From Clostridium beijerinckii HUN142 (lineage in GTDB: Bacteria > Bacillota > Clostridia > Clostridiales > Clostridiaceae): a DNA stretch of 64,000 nucleotides. The first letter of the stretch is position 1; each line of letters begins with the position of its first letter. The stretch lies in assembly GCF_000621745.1 (NCBI RefSeq), contig NZ_JHXK01000032.1:1-64000 (forward strand), read 5' to 3'. Both the position numbers and the translations under genes were made by a program. This document shows positions 8,674 to 16,398 of the stretch, piece by piece. The notes under the pieces are model-generated. The model searched no databases. It worked only from the letters and a program-made list of their open reading frames with translations, and was not told the origin of the DNA.

Positions 8674-8726
8674 AGAGGACTGTAGTAGATTTGTCATTAT
8701 GCAAATCTTGCTACAGTCCTTATTTA
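8674..8726. terminator. Bidirectional terminator
   Basis: AGGACTGTAGTAGATTTG pairs with CAAATCTTGCTACAGTCCT between two converging genes, with A- and T-rich flanks on both sides. Confidence 0.75.
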
Positions 8727-9389
8727 TTGTTCTGTTATTTCTTTCATATAATTTATTCCAACGATAGTATTATTCTTGGAATTTGGGGTGAAACCAGAAT
8801 TATGCGATTCGTCATAATCGTATGCTAGACCTAATACAAAATTACCTTGATTAGATGAATAAACTATATAAGTTTTTCCAGTGGAATTATCATATTTATT
8901 TCTTATTTCTTTTATATCATTAGGCAACACACTTTTAGCAAGTTTTATTGCATCTTCATAAGTTACTTTTGTTGGATTTACCTCAGATGCATAGGTATAA
9001 TCAGATAATATATTTTTGTATTTTTTATTATCTACATTAGGTATTCCAGCTTCACTGCCAACAAAGCTATTTTCAGTTTCATAGTAAGTAAGAGAAGAAT
9101 CAACTTTATCATAATTCAGTTTAGATTTATCCACTTCTTTATATCTTTTATCTATTTCAGTATTATCTCTTTCTTCGTTTTCTTCAAAAATTGCCTGATC
9201 TCTTGGAGAGTTCCCACGAGTTTCAGAATTATCATTTTCAGTAGCATCTCTACTTGTTTTCGGAGATTCGTCTCCAGTTGTCGTTTGATTTTCAGTAGCA
9301 GTTCCATTTTGAACTGTTGATTTGCAACCAGTAGCCGTAAAAGATAATAGTAGTAATGCTGTCAGTATTATGTAATTAAATTTTTTCAA
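8724..9389 (-). CDS. Lipoprotein, unknown (221 aa)
   Basis: The start is a TTG at 9389 after AAAGGAGG; the resulting N-terminus MKKFNYIILTALLLLSFTATGC is a lipoprotein signal with Cys at about 22. A Thr/Glu/Asn-rich linker with many charged residues follows (about 25-90), then a folded C-terminal domain (VTYEDAIKLAKSVLPNDIKEI, GKTYIVYSSNQGNFVLGLAYDYDES). The in-frame ATG upstream at 9461 would destroy the signal peptide. No domain recognised; it is a surface lipoprotein of unknown role, perhaps an immunity or stress protein. Confidence 0.65.
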   Translation of the reverse strand: MKKFNYIILTALLLLSFTATGCKSTVQNGTATENQTTTGDESPKTSRDATENDNSETRGNSPRDQAIFEENEERDNTEIDKRYKEVDKSKLNYDKVDSSLTYYETENSFVGSEAGIPNVDNKKYKNILSDYTYASEVNPTKVTYEDAIKLAKSVLPNDIKEIRNKYDNSTGKTYIVYSSNQGNFVLGLAYDYDESHNSGFTPNSKNNTIVGINYMKEITEQ

Positions 9390-9563
9390 TATATGTCCTC
9401 CTTTTATAGCTTCAAAAAACAATACTAATACCATTAAAAATATAAATAGTAAAGCATACATTATAAGATTAAATCATTCTTATGTTGAATTTGCTTGTAA
9501 AAATATGTATAATGAAATATTATCATATAATAATAATTAAAACAAGGATAGAAAGAGGTATTT

Positions 9564-10097
9564 ATGGAGGTAGATTTCAAGATTTCAAAGGATGATTTGC
9601 TAGATTTTCATATGAAACATATTGATGAAACGAAAGTTTATAATAAGCAATTACGTTTATTTACCATATATATTTTAATAATAGCGATTGGGGTAATACT
9701 TTTATTTGGAAATGTTTTATATATTATAGCAGGACTAATTACTTGTATCATATTCCTTATTTTTAGGAAAAGATTTTATAAATGGCGATTAAGGAAAAAG
9801 GTTTTTAAAATATATGATTCTGATAAATATAAAAACTTATTTGAAACTAAACATTTAAGCTTTATAGATGATGGAATAAAAATTAGTGCAAAATTTTCTG
9901 AAACAATTTATAAGTGGGGTGCCATTAACGGTTTATATTTAGTAGAACAGTATATTTTTATAACAACGTTAAATCGCGAAAACTTATTGATTCCTATATT
10001 TTCTTTTAATCCCCTAGAAGATAAAGATTTATTCATAGATACTATTATTAAAAATACAAAGTTAGAATTAAAAAAACAATATCCTGATGACGTTTAA
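9564..10097 (+). CDS. YcxB-like membrane protein, possible immunity protein
   Basis: 177 residues. Two adjacent membrane spans (about residues 31-67: LFTIYILIIAIGVILLFG and VLYIIAGLITCIIFLIF) are followed by a basic stretch and a cytoplasmic domain with FSETIYKWGAINGLYLVEQYIFI, the pattern of the YcxB-like domain (a strand containing the invariant W, then the hydrophobic strand). It converges on the 694-residue lysin-like gene and shares its terminator. Small two-span membrane proteins beside bacteriocins are often immunity proteins, which is my inference here. Confidence 0.6.
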   Translation: MEVDFKISKDDLLDFHMKHIDETKVYNKQLRLFTIYILIIAIGVILLFGNVLYIIAGLITCIIFLIFRKRFYKWRLRKKVFKIYDSDKYKNLFETKHLSFIDDGIKISAKFSETIYKWGAINGLYLVEQYIFITTLNRENLLIPIFSFNPLEDKDLFIDTIIKNTKLELKKQYPDDV

Positions 10098-10105
10098 GAT
10101 ATATA

Positions 10106-10168
10106 ATAGAGAATATAAATAAAACTACTTCAAAACTTTTGAAGTAGTTTTATTTATATTCTCTATTA
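10106..10168. terminator. Long bidirectional terminator
   Basis: An almost perfect inverted repeat (left arm starting AATAGAGAATATAAATAAAA, centre CTTCAAAACTTTTGAAG) separates converging genes; its right end covers the stop codon of the minus-strand gene. Confidence 0.85.
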
Positions 10169-12250
10169 TGTTAAGGCTACGGCTATAGATTCAAGCCCTT
10201 CTGTAAGTGTGGCAACAGCAGCAGCAAAGGTTGACTCTGCACTTAGGATTACGATAGCAGCAATAATTGCAATAGCGGCTAAAACTCCTATAGCAGGGTT
10301 TTCCTTAACAAAGTCTACTATGTCATTTACAGCAAGCTCAAATTCCTCAAGTAATTTATCTTTATCTATTCTAAATTCAATAGATAAAGTTTCTGAAAGA
10401 GAAAAGGTATCATACTCAGGTACTTTAAATGAATTTTCGAGTTCAATTTTTAAGCTAGCGCCATTAGTGGATACTTTAATTGATAATTCCATATCATTTG
10501 CTTTTGCTAAAATTGATGATAATTCAATGTTATCTTTATTTAGAGATGCTTTAAGATTATCAAGTGGAGTTTGTATATCAGCACCTTCAAATTCACCGCC
10601 TTTAAATTTTATGACTGAGGAATCACCATCTGAAGCAGCTTTTATTGCTGCACTTATGCTGATTTTAACAAGTGCGTTATTAAGTAATTCTATTTCTGCT
10701 TCAGGCGATGAAAATTCAACACCAAACCTTTTGGCAAAGCTATTATTATTAAGAATATCTAAAATATTAATTGGAGAGATGTTACTAATACCGTTATCTC
10801 TGCCAGAAGCAATATTATTATCAATTTCAATATCAGCTGCTCCATGTAAAGTAACTGTTGAGATTTGATCGAATGCCCAATCCTTTGGAAGTGGGTATCC
10901 AAGATTTCCACTAAAGCCAGTAGACATATCGCACACAAAGCTGCTGCAAGAATATCCTGCATTTCGAGTACGTATGCATACATTTCTAGGTGCATAAATA
11001 CCTACTTTAAACTTAGAACCTAAATTGGCAAATTGCTCATTTATTGCACTAAAATACGGTAATATACTAGAGGTTACATCGTAATCTATTGCATCAAAAT
11101 CAACAGCAAAATATATTATTGTATTTTCAGGAAAACCAAATTGGGTTGCAGCCAACATAGCTGAATTTGCATCTAATAATCCTTGATCATATGAAAAATA
11201 CTCTAATTTATATCCTCCAACTTCAAATATTGGAATAACATTTAAGCCATTATCAAATATAACTTTTAGTTCATCTGAAGTCATTCTAAACTTTCCAGTA
11301 AGATATCTTCCAACTATTTTGTAACCATTAGATTTAATAGTAGCTGCAATAGCAGGTGTAACTGTTGTAGAACAATCGCATGCAGTTCCTTTTCTAGTAT
11401 TATCTCCAGTGCTTACAAGTAATGATGCAAAAGTTTGACTGCCAGCAATTCCATCTGCTCTTAAACCGCAAAAACTTTGGAAATTTGTAACGGCACTTTT
11501 GGCACCATTTCCATAATATCCATCAAATCCATTAGGGTTAAATCCATTGCAGTATAACGCATATTGGAGTAGTAATATAAATTTCTTTTGTGTACTTCCT
11601 ACACTTAATACTGGACACTTTGATGCTGTATTGCTGCCCCAAATGCCATCAGGACTAGTTTGCCCTTCCTCAATTTGTAATCCATAAATTAATGCCTTGT
11701 TAGTTGAACGAGAATATAAACCATCACAAGGTATTAAACCAATTACCTTATTATAGTCTCTATTAAGGTTTTGTTGAATGATACGAATATTTGGATCACC
11801 CTTTAAATTATCATTGTTTATCAATACAAATGCATCCATGTTTAATAGTGCTTTGAATATCATAGGAGTTACTATACCATCCGGATTTGATAAACCTGCA
11901 TCAGATTGAAATTTCATTACAGCAGCTTTAGTATTTTCACCAAATGTTCCTGTCAAACCAGTAGGATTATAGCCTTTGCAAAATAGTGCTCCCTGTAAAA
12001 TATAAATCTCATGCTGAATTTTAGGATCAGAAGCATCAGAATTTATTGATAGTGTTGGACATTTTTCCATTGTAGCAGGTCCGAAATTTCCATTTGGCTC
12101 TGGAATGCCTATTTCAATTTGTAGTGCTGTAATCAATGCTTTTATAGTAGTCCATCCTGTTATTCCGTCTTCAGGGATATGAGTATAAGGATAAATACCT
12201 ACATAAGTGTGATTTAACCAATCTTGTGTTTTGTTGACCATTTCATCCAT
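10166..12250 (-). CDS. Lysin-like putative bacteriocin: peptidoglycan-binding repeats, DUF1906 glycosidase-like domain, hydrophobic C-terminus
   Basis: 694 residues with no signal peptide. Residues 1-285 hold two copies of a paired peptidoglycan-binding module (PDGIWGSNTASKCPVLS resembles EPNGNFGPATMEKCPTLS; FGENTKAAVMKFQSDAGLSNPDG resembles GNGAKSAVTNFQSFCG). Residues about 288-490 form a DUF1906/Rv2525c-like glycoside hydrolase-like domain (GTACDCSTTVTPAIAA, YFAVDFDAIDYDV, WAFDQIS). Residues about 500-694 are unlike any cell-wall domain I know and end in a hydrophobic hairpin-like stretch (IGVLAAIAIIAAIVILSAE, then Ala-rich helix), reminiscent of pore-forming toxins. GGAGAATTTAAA precedes the ATG. 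It shares its promoter type with 8143-8649. A secreted-by-lysis bacteriocin is my best reading; an endolysin-like hydrolase is the alternative. Confidence 0.7.
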   Translation of the reverse strand: MDEMVNKTQDWLNHTYVGIYPYTHIPEDGITGWTTIKALITALQIEIGIPEPNGNFGPATMEKCPTLSINSDASDPKIQHEIYILQGALFCKGYNPTGLTGTFGENTKAAVMKFQSDAGLSNPDGIVTPMIFKALLNMDAFVLINNDNLKGDPNIRIIQQNLNRDYNKVIGLIPCDGLYSRSTNKALIYGLQIEEGQTSPDGIWGSNTASKCPVLSVGSTQKKFILLLQYALYCNGFNPNGFDGYYGNGAKSAVTNFQSFCGLRADGIAGSQTFASLLVSTGDNTRKGTACDCSTTVTPAIAATIKSNGYKIVGRYLTGKFRMTSDELKVIFDNGLNVIPIFEVGGYKLEYFSYDQGLLDANSAMLAATQFGFPENTIIYFAVDFDAIDYDVTSSILPYFSAINEQFANLGSKFKVGIYAPRNVCIRTRNAGYSCSSFVCDMSTGFSGNLGYPLPKDWAFDQISTVTLHGAADIEIDNNIASGRDNGISNISPINILDILNNNSFAKRFGVEFSSPEAEIELLNNALVKISISAAIKAASDGDSSVIKFKGGEFEGADIQTPLDNLKASLNKDNIELSSILAKANDMELSIKVSTNGASLKIELENSFKVPEYDTFSLSETLSIEFRIDKDKLLEEFELAVNDIVDFVKENPAIGVLAAIAIIAAIVILSAESTFAAAVATLTEGLESIAVALT

Positions 12251-12316
12251 TTTAAATTCTCCTTTATCTATTAAATTTAAATAAGATTTTAAACTAGCTA
12301 GTTAATCAATCTATAA

Positions 12317-12349
12317 ATACTAAAAGTGAAAATAAGTGTAATTTGTAAA
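12317..12349 (-). promoter_or_regulatory. Candidate UviA-type promoter for the lysin-like gene
   Basis: On the minus strand AAGG-TTTACA-AATT is followed after 17 bp by CTTTTA-GTAT, about 67 nt before the start codon. It duplicates the promoter at 8038-8070. CTTTTA also resembles the known -10 of TcdR-type sigma factors. Confidence 0.6.
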
Positions 12350-12428
12350 CCTTAGTATTTAATTTAATATTTAGGTGGAAAATTTGATGGATAAATAATA
12401 TATATAATGTGGCAAAGTAGGTAGTGTC

Positions 12429-12770
12429 ATGGTAATAAGGAATAAAGAGGTAATAAAAGCAATTGTAGCAAAAACATTAAAGGATAATCAGAAAATAAAA
12501 TTAGTAACAATTTTTATTACTAAGAATGTAAATTAAATTAGAAGATATAATGCAACAAATATTGGTACATAAAATATAACTAATATTGATACTAAATACA
12601 TAACATAGTGTGTTAATGATAATAATACATATTTTGTAGTAAATAATGTAACCATTAATATTACTAAATTAGTAACAAAAACAGTAACAAGAAGGTTAAC
12701 AAAAATATAACTATAATAAAATCAATTTCCATTAGTAAAAGGGAATTTAAAGACATACCCAATTTATTTT
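12429..12770 (+). pseudogene. Degenerate copy of the parB-like gene
   Basis: Starts ATGGTAATAAGGAATAAAGA, closely following parB (ATGGTAAGAAAAAAGAAAGA), continues with a matching run (GTAGCAAAAACATTAAAGGAT against GTGGCGAAACCGTTAAATGA) and later with GTAACAAAAACAGTAACAAG-type repeats. Stop codons break it from about codon 36 on. It ends around the match to parB AAGGATATAATGGC. A clear decayed duplicate that also leaves a GTAAC cluster. Confidence 0.6.
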
Positions 12771-13026
12771 TTAAGGGCAGTTAATAAATTAACTATTTCT
12801 GTTTTGTGATTATGGTAATAAGTGCCTTAAAGTGAGATTTGTCAGTTTTCTTGCGATTCTCATACTTACTATAGACGATGACTAAACTGTTGATTTTAGT
12901 TGATACGTAAGTAAATGTAACCAAATCTACTCGCTTATAGCGGTTTTTAAATATGTTGTAAAAAAATACAAAATATGATATATAATTATTCTTGTGTAAA
13001 ATTATTGAATAGGGGAGAAGTATATT
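12771..13026. other. Non-coding upstream of lanP
   Basis: No gene. GATATATAATTATT at about 12979-12992 contains a possible -10 (TATAAT) for the following protease gene. Confidence 0.3.
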
Positions 13027-14475
13027 ATGAAAAAAAGAAGAACTTTAAAAAAAATATATTCGTTACTAATTATATTTTTTATGATTGAGATTATGTTTAC
13101 TGGAAATAGTGTACAAGCTATTGAGAAAAAGTCAGAAAATCAAATTAATTTAATTGTATTATTTAATGACAATAATATTGATACTGATGTTGAAAATTTT
13201 GTAAGTGAAAGTGGTGGTAAAGTAGTTAATAAACTTGCTGATATCGGGGGAATGGAAATTTATTGTGATGTTGAATTAATACCTAAAATTCAAGATTATG
13301 CTACTGTAAAATCAATAGCACCAAATCATAAAATTAATATTAAAAAAGGAAAAGCAATAGATTTTAAACAGCTTAAATCGAACAAAATGAGTTTAAATAA
13401 AGTTGATGATACTAGCAATGATGGGGATTTATATAATTTGTATCAATGGGATATTAAAAGAGTAACGAGCAACGGAAAAAGTTTTGATTTATGTAGTGGA
13501 AATCATGATGTGGTAATTGGTATTGTAGATTCTGGAATAAAAAAAAATCATCCTGATTTAGAGAAAAATTTTATGGGTGGAGAAAATTTTGTATCTAAGA
13601 ATTTTGATGATGATGAAACAGAAACAGGAGATCCAAAGGATATAGAAGATAGATTTGATCATGGTACATATGTAGCTGGGGATATTGCTGCTAATGGAAG
13701 AGTTAAGGGGGTCGCACCTAATATCGGATTTAAGAGTTACCGTGTTTTTGATTCACAAGGAAATACAAATGCATCTATAGTATCGCAAGCAATAATAAAG
13801 GCAACTAATGATGGAGTTAATGTTATTAATTTAAGTATGACAGGTTATGATTTGAAAGGAAAATGTTATTGGACTGACCCTAAGACTGGAGTTAAACATA
13901 ATGTAGGAGATGATATGGCAGAATACGAGTTATATAAACGTGCAATTAAATATGCAATAAAACATAATGTTACTGTAGTTACGGCAGCAGGAAATGATGG
14001 GATTAATTGTTCAAATACGAAAAAATTAACAGAATTTCTTAATAAGCAGAATGGAAAAGATGGATTTACGTATAGTGGATTGACTTATGTAGTTCCAGCA
14101 GATATTAAAGGTGTTATAAATGTTTCTGCTACCGGAGCAGGTGATAAAATTGCATCATATTCAAATTATGGGAATAAGTTTATTGATGTAGCGGCACCTG
14201 GAGGTGATTCAGCTGTAGGACAAACTGTAAATGATTTGTGTTTGAGTACAGCAGCTAATGATACTGGTTATATGTTTCAAGAAGGAACATCAATTGCAGC
14301 ACCAAAAGTTTCAGCAATAGCAGGACTTATTTTATGTAAAGAGCCTAGTCTTACACCAAAAGAAGTCGCAAAAAGAATTTATAAAACATCTGATAAGTTA
14401 TCTGGTAATAAATCAAGTGAATATTATGGAGCGGGACTAGCTAATGCATATAAGGCATTAAATAGTAAAAAATAA
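13027..14475 (+). CDS. lanP: LanP-type subtilisin-like leader peptidase
   Basis: 482 residues with an N-terminal signal or anchor (LLIIFFMIEIMFTGNSVQA) and a propeptide (I9-like, about 35-130). The S8 catalytic residues are visible: Asp in IGIVDSGI (about 167), His in DHGTYVAG (about 212) and Ser in EGTSIAAP (about 421), with the oxyanion Asn in TAAGNDG. NisP and EpiP, which remove lanthipeptide leaders outside the cell, are of this type. No LPxTG anchor is present, so it is probably secreted or held by its N-terminus. It stands 0.8 kb before the first precursor and is the only such protease in the locus, so it probably serves all five precursors. Confidence 0.8.
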   Translation: MKKRRTLKKIYSLLIIFFMIEIMFTGNSVQAIEKKSENQINLIVLFNDNNIDTDVENFVSESGGKVVNKLADIGGMEIYCDVELIPKIQDYATVKSIAPNHKINIKKGKAIDFKQLKSNKMSLNKVDDTSNDGDLYNLYQWDIKRVTSNGKSFDLCSGNHDVVIGIVDSGIKKNHPDLEKNFMGGENFVSKNFDDDETETGDPKDIEDRFDHGTYVAGDIAANGRVKGVAPNIGFKSYRVFDSQGNTNASIVSQAIIKATNDGVNVINLSMTGYDLKGKCYWTDPKTGVKHNVGDDMAEYELYKRAIKYAIKHNVTVVTAAGNDGINCSNTKKLTEFLNKQNGKDGFTYSGLTYVVPADIKGVINVSATGAGDKIASYSNYGNKFIDVAAPGGDSAVGQTVNDLCLSTAANDTGYMFQEGTSIAAPKVSAIAGLILCKEPSLTPKEVAKRIYKTSDKLSGNKSSEYYGAGLANAYKALNSKK

Positions 14476-14581
14476 ATAATATAAAATAGTATACCGAAGA
14501 TATTTGGAGTGTGTTATATAATCATCTATATCTATTATTTTTTTATACCTAAATCAGAAATAAATTTGTTCATATTGAATT

Positions 14582-14630
14582 CGGCAATTAATTTTGAAAA
14601 TCTCAAAATTAATTGCCGTTTATTATTTTA
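14582..14630 (+). terminator. Terminator after lanP
   Basis: CGGCAATTAATTTTG pairs perfectly with CAAAATTAATTGCCG, followed by TTTATTATTTT. Confidence 0.85.
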
Positions 14631-14851
14631 TAAGATTTTTAAAAATTTTTAGAATTCTAATTTACTTTTGGATAAACCTAACAAACATCAGCAAGTGAAG
14701 CTCCATTAAATTGTGCTTAGTTGTTGTGTAGTTAATTTAGCATAACAAATTTTCTACTAAACTCATCTATCTTTTTATTTATAAATTAAATTATACTTTG
14801 TAATTTACTATTTTTTGAAAAGGTCAGGAATTCATGATTACTATGATATTT

Positions 14852-15073
14852 TCAATCCTCTAAAGTTATACCTAAAAGCTCATCAGTACCATAAATGAAA
14901 CCGACCTTCTCCTTAAAATAAGGTCTTATGTTATATCTAGGAATATATACTATACCTGAACCTTCTTGATTTGCAAAGACAGTTACGACAGTGTCATCAA
15001 GGTTTATACATACTTCACGTATTTTTAAAATTTTTGACTTTAGCTGGAGATATGTTTGCTTATGTCTGTCAGC
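14852..15073 (-). pseudogene. IS1380-family transposase fragment
   Basis: A frame of about 72 residues contains LDDTVVTVFANQEGSG, IPRYNIRPYFKEKVGFI and GTDELLGITL, matching the conserved DDE block of IS1380-type transposases (LDDTVVTVFGNQEGSGVGYN, then SYKEKVGF). Both ends are missing. Evidence that the precursor region was assembled by transposition. Confidence 0.65.
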
Positions 15074-15104
15074 TCAAGCAATGTTTCTTCAGAAAAGTAT
15101 TAAA

Positions 15105-15200
15105 ACATTATAAAAAAATTACAATTCATATGTAAAATAAAGGTTATAATGGATAACTAATCAATATCTATTGGTAAATTTATAATTTTGTTAAGACGTC
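15105..15200 (+). promoter_or_regulatory. Shared precursor promoter and 5' leader, copy 1
   Basis: ACATTATAAAAAAATTA, then a TAAAAT -10 at 15133-15138, then GGTTAT-AATGG-ATAACT (15142-15158, five-base loop) at the expected transcript start, and GACGTC at 15195-15200, exactly 68 nt before the start codon. Copies 2 and 3 stand before lanA3 and lanA4 with the same order and spacing. The upstream ATTATAAAAAAATTA block may be the regulator box. Confidence 0.6.
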
Positions 15201-15267
15201 AAACAGAATTAATAAATTGATAAGTGTTATATTGAAAACAACAAATAAAGTCTAAGGGGGAGTAAAA

Positions 15268-15417
15268 GTGGGAAAATTAGATGATTTTGATTTGGATGTA
15301 AAAGTAAAAATAAATTCTAAAAAAGGTATAAAACCATCATATCTAAGCCTTACACCAAAGTGTACATCACTGTGCCCTACTAACGTGTTTGTTTGTATTA
15401 GCAAAAGATGTAAGTAA
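15268..15417 (+). CDS. Class I lanthipeptide precursor LanA1
   Basis: 49 residues, GTG start after AAGGGGGAG. The leader MGKLDDFDLDVKVKI carries the FDLD box recognised by LanB/LanC enzymes (FNLD in nisin). The core after about KGIKP is SYLSLTPKCTSLCPTNVF followed by VCISKRCK, with four Cys and several Ser/Thr, enough for up to four (methyl)lanthionine rings. Unlike the other four cores it lacks the S-x3-C, T-P-G-C start typical of nisin-like peptides (it has TPKC instead). Probably matured by the nearby LanB, LanC and LanP. Confidence 0.85.
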   Translation: MGKLDDFDLDVKVKINSKKGIKPSYLSLTPKCTSLCPTNVFVCISKRCK

Positions 15418-15430
15418 GATAATTTAATTA

Positions 15431-15448
15431 GAATGCAAAACTGCATTA
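15431..15448 (+). other. Intercistronic hairpin lanA1-lanA2
   Basis: AATGCA-AAAC-TGCATT between two precursor genes 55 nt apart. No T-run, so probably an mRNA-stabilising or processing hairpin, not a terminator. Confidence 0.45.
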
Positions 15449-15472
15449 AACAAACTAAAGGAGGATTTTAAT

Positions 15473-15604
15473 ATGGCAAAATTAGGTGATTTTGATTTAG
15501 ATTTAAAGGTGAAAATAAAGCCTAAAGGCGGCGTAACACCAGCAACAGTTTCTCGATTTAATTGTACATTGTTTGGTTGTATTAAAGTGAAGGACAATAT
15601 ATAA
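15473..15604 (+). CDS. Class I lanthipeptide precursor LanA2
   Basis: 43 residues after AAAGGAGGATTTTAAT. Leader MAKLGDFDLDLKVKI with FDLD; the core after about GGVTP is ATVSRFNCTLFGC plus IKVKDNI. S-R-F-N-C and T-L-F-G-C could form the nisin-like A and B rings; only two Cys, so it is the smallest peptide of the set. It is co-transcribed with lanA1 and ends at a terminator, with no further gene in the unit. Confidence 0.8.
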   Translation: MAKLGDFDLDLKVKIKPKGGVTPATVSRFNCTLFGCIKVKDNI

Positions 15605-15625
15605 ACGGATTTAAAATTAAAATAT

Positions 15626-15668
15626 AAAAAGAGTTTGAACTTAAATTCAAACTCTTTTTATATTTTAA
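15626..15668. terminator. Bidirectional terminator between lanA2 and the tRNA
   Basis: AAAAAGAGTTTGAA pairs with TTCAAACTCTTTTT across a short loop; runs of A and T on both sides serve lanA1-A2 on the plus strand and the tRNA on the minus strand. Confidence 0.85.
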
Positions 15669-15677
15669 TTTACAATA

Positions 15678-15752
15678 TGGTGACCCGTAAGAGACTCGAA
15701 CTCCTGATTCTACCATGAGAAGGTAGTGTCTTAACCGCTTGACCAACGAGCC
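15678..15752 (-). tRNA. tRNA-Glu (anticodon CUC), CCA encoded
   Basis: 75 nt on the minus strand. Acceptor GGCTCGT pairs with ACGGGTC, followed by A73 and CCA. D arm GTC-AAGCGGTTAA-GAC; anticodon arm CTACC-TTCTCAT-GGTAG gives anticodon CUC (codon GAG); T arm AGGAG-TTCGAGT-CTCTT. All stems are paired (with a few G-U), so it should be functional. It lies between lanA2 and lanA3, facing them. It has its own consensus promoter and terminator. LanB dehydratases of this cluster type need glutamyl-tRNA(Glu), which makes its position meaningful. Confidence 0.93.
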
Positions 15753-15765
15753 TTGCTATATTTTT

Positions 15766-15794
15766 ATAATACACATGTACCTATTATTTGTCAA
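15766..15794 (-). promoter_or_regulatory. Consensus sigma-A promoter of the tRNA-Glu
   Basis: On the minus strand TTGACA, 17 bp, TATTAT, then 13 nt to the first tRNA base. One of the best housekeeping promoters in the window. Confidence 0.8.
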
Positions 15795-15940
15795 TATATT
15801 TCTATAATAAGTAAAAAAAGGATAAGTATTAAAATTAAATGTCAGAATTATAGAATTATATTAGTAATCCGTAAATGGAATATAATAAAAAAATAACAAC
15901 AGATGATAATAAATGTATAACTTTTAAAATGATAACAAAA

Positions 15941-16037
15941 ATATTATAAGAAAATTATAATTCAAGTGTAAAATAACAAATGTAGACAGGTTCTACAGAA
16001 TATATATTTAGTAAATTTGAGATTTAGTTGAGACGTC
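15941..16037 (+). promoter_or_regulatory. Shared precursor promoter and 5' leader, copy 2
   Basis: ATATTATAAGAAAATTATAA, TAAAAT at 15969-15974, hairpin TGTAGA-CAGGT-TCTACA (15981-15997), GTAAATTTGAGATTT, and GTTGAGACGTCAAAC with GACGTC at 16032-16037, exactly 68 nt before lanA3. Confidence 0.65.
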
Positions 16038-16104
16038 AAACAAAATTAATAAATTACAAAATATTATATTTAAAATAATAAATTAAATAAAGGGGGACTT
16101 AAAA

Positions 16105-16245
16105 ATGGGAAAATTGGATGATTTTGATTTAGATGTAAAGGTAAAGGCAACTCCAAAAGGAGGAGTAAAACCATCAATTACAAGTAGAATTTTATGTACA
16201 TCAAGCTGTTATACTCAATTTATACAATGTCATGACAGAGTTTAA
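16105..16245 (+). CDS. Class I lanthipeptide precursor LanA3
   Basis: 46 residues after AAAGGGGGACTTAAAA. Leader MGKLDDFDLDVKVKA; the core after about GGVKP is SITSRILCTSSC followed by YTQFIQCHDRV. ITSxxLCTxxC is the start of nisin, with SRILC and TSSC as rings A and B and T-Q-F-I-Q-C as a probable ring C. It is a single-gene unit ending at the terminator at 16360. Confidence 0.88.
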   Translation: MGKLDDFDLDVKVKATPKGGVKPSITSRILCTSSCYTQFIQCHDRV

Positions 16246-16359
16246 TGTTGCTTGTACAAGAAAAAGGAGTAGCCTTAATGATTAAATTTTAATCATAAGA
16301 GAGCCTGTTTTGTTTAAGATTTACTAAAATAAATAACAAGTTAACTTATATTTTATTTG

Positions 16360-16398
16360 AATCAGCTTAATGCTTGAGCATTAAGCTGATTTTAATTT
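16360..16398 (+). terminator. Terminator after lanA3
   Basis: AATCAGCTTAATGCT pairs perfectly with AGCATTAAGCTGATT across two bases, then TTTAATTT. Confidence 0.85.

Noticed and set aside
10209-10868. 219-codon plus-strand frame
   Set aside because: It lies wholly antisense to the lysin-like gene, is a composition shadow of its Ala/Ile-rich C-terminus and has no start signal.
15252-15446. Minus-strand frame over lanA1
   Set aside because: Antisense to a clear precursor gene with ribosome binding site and promoter.
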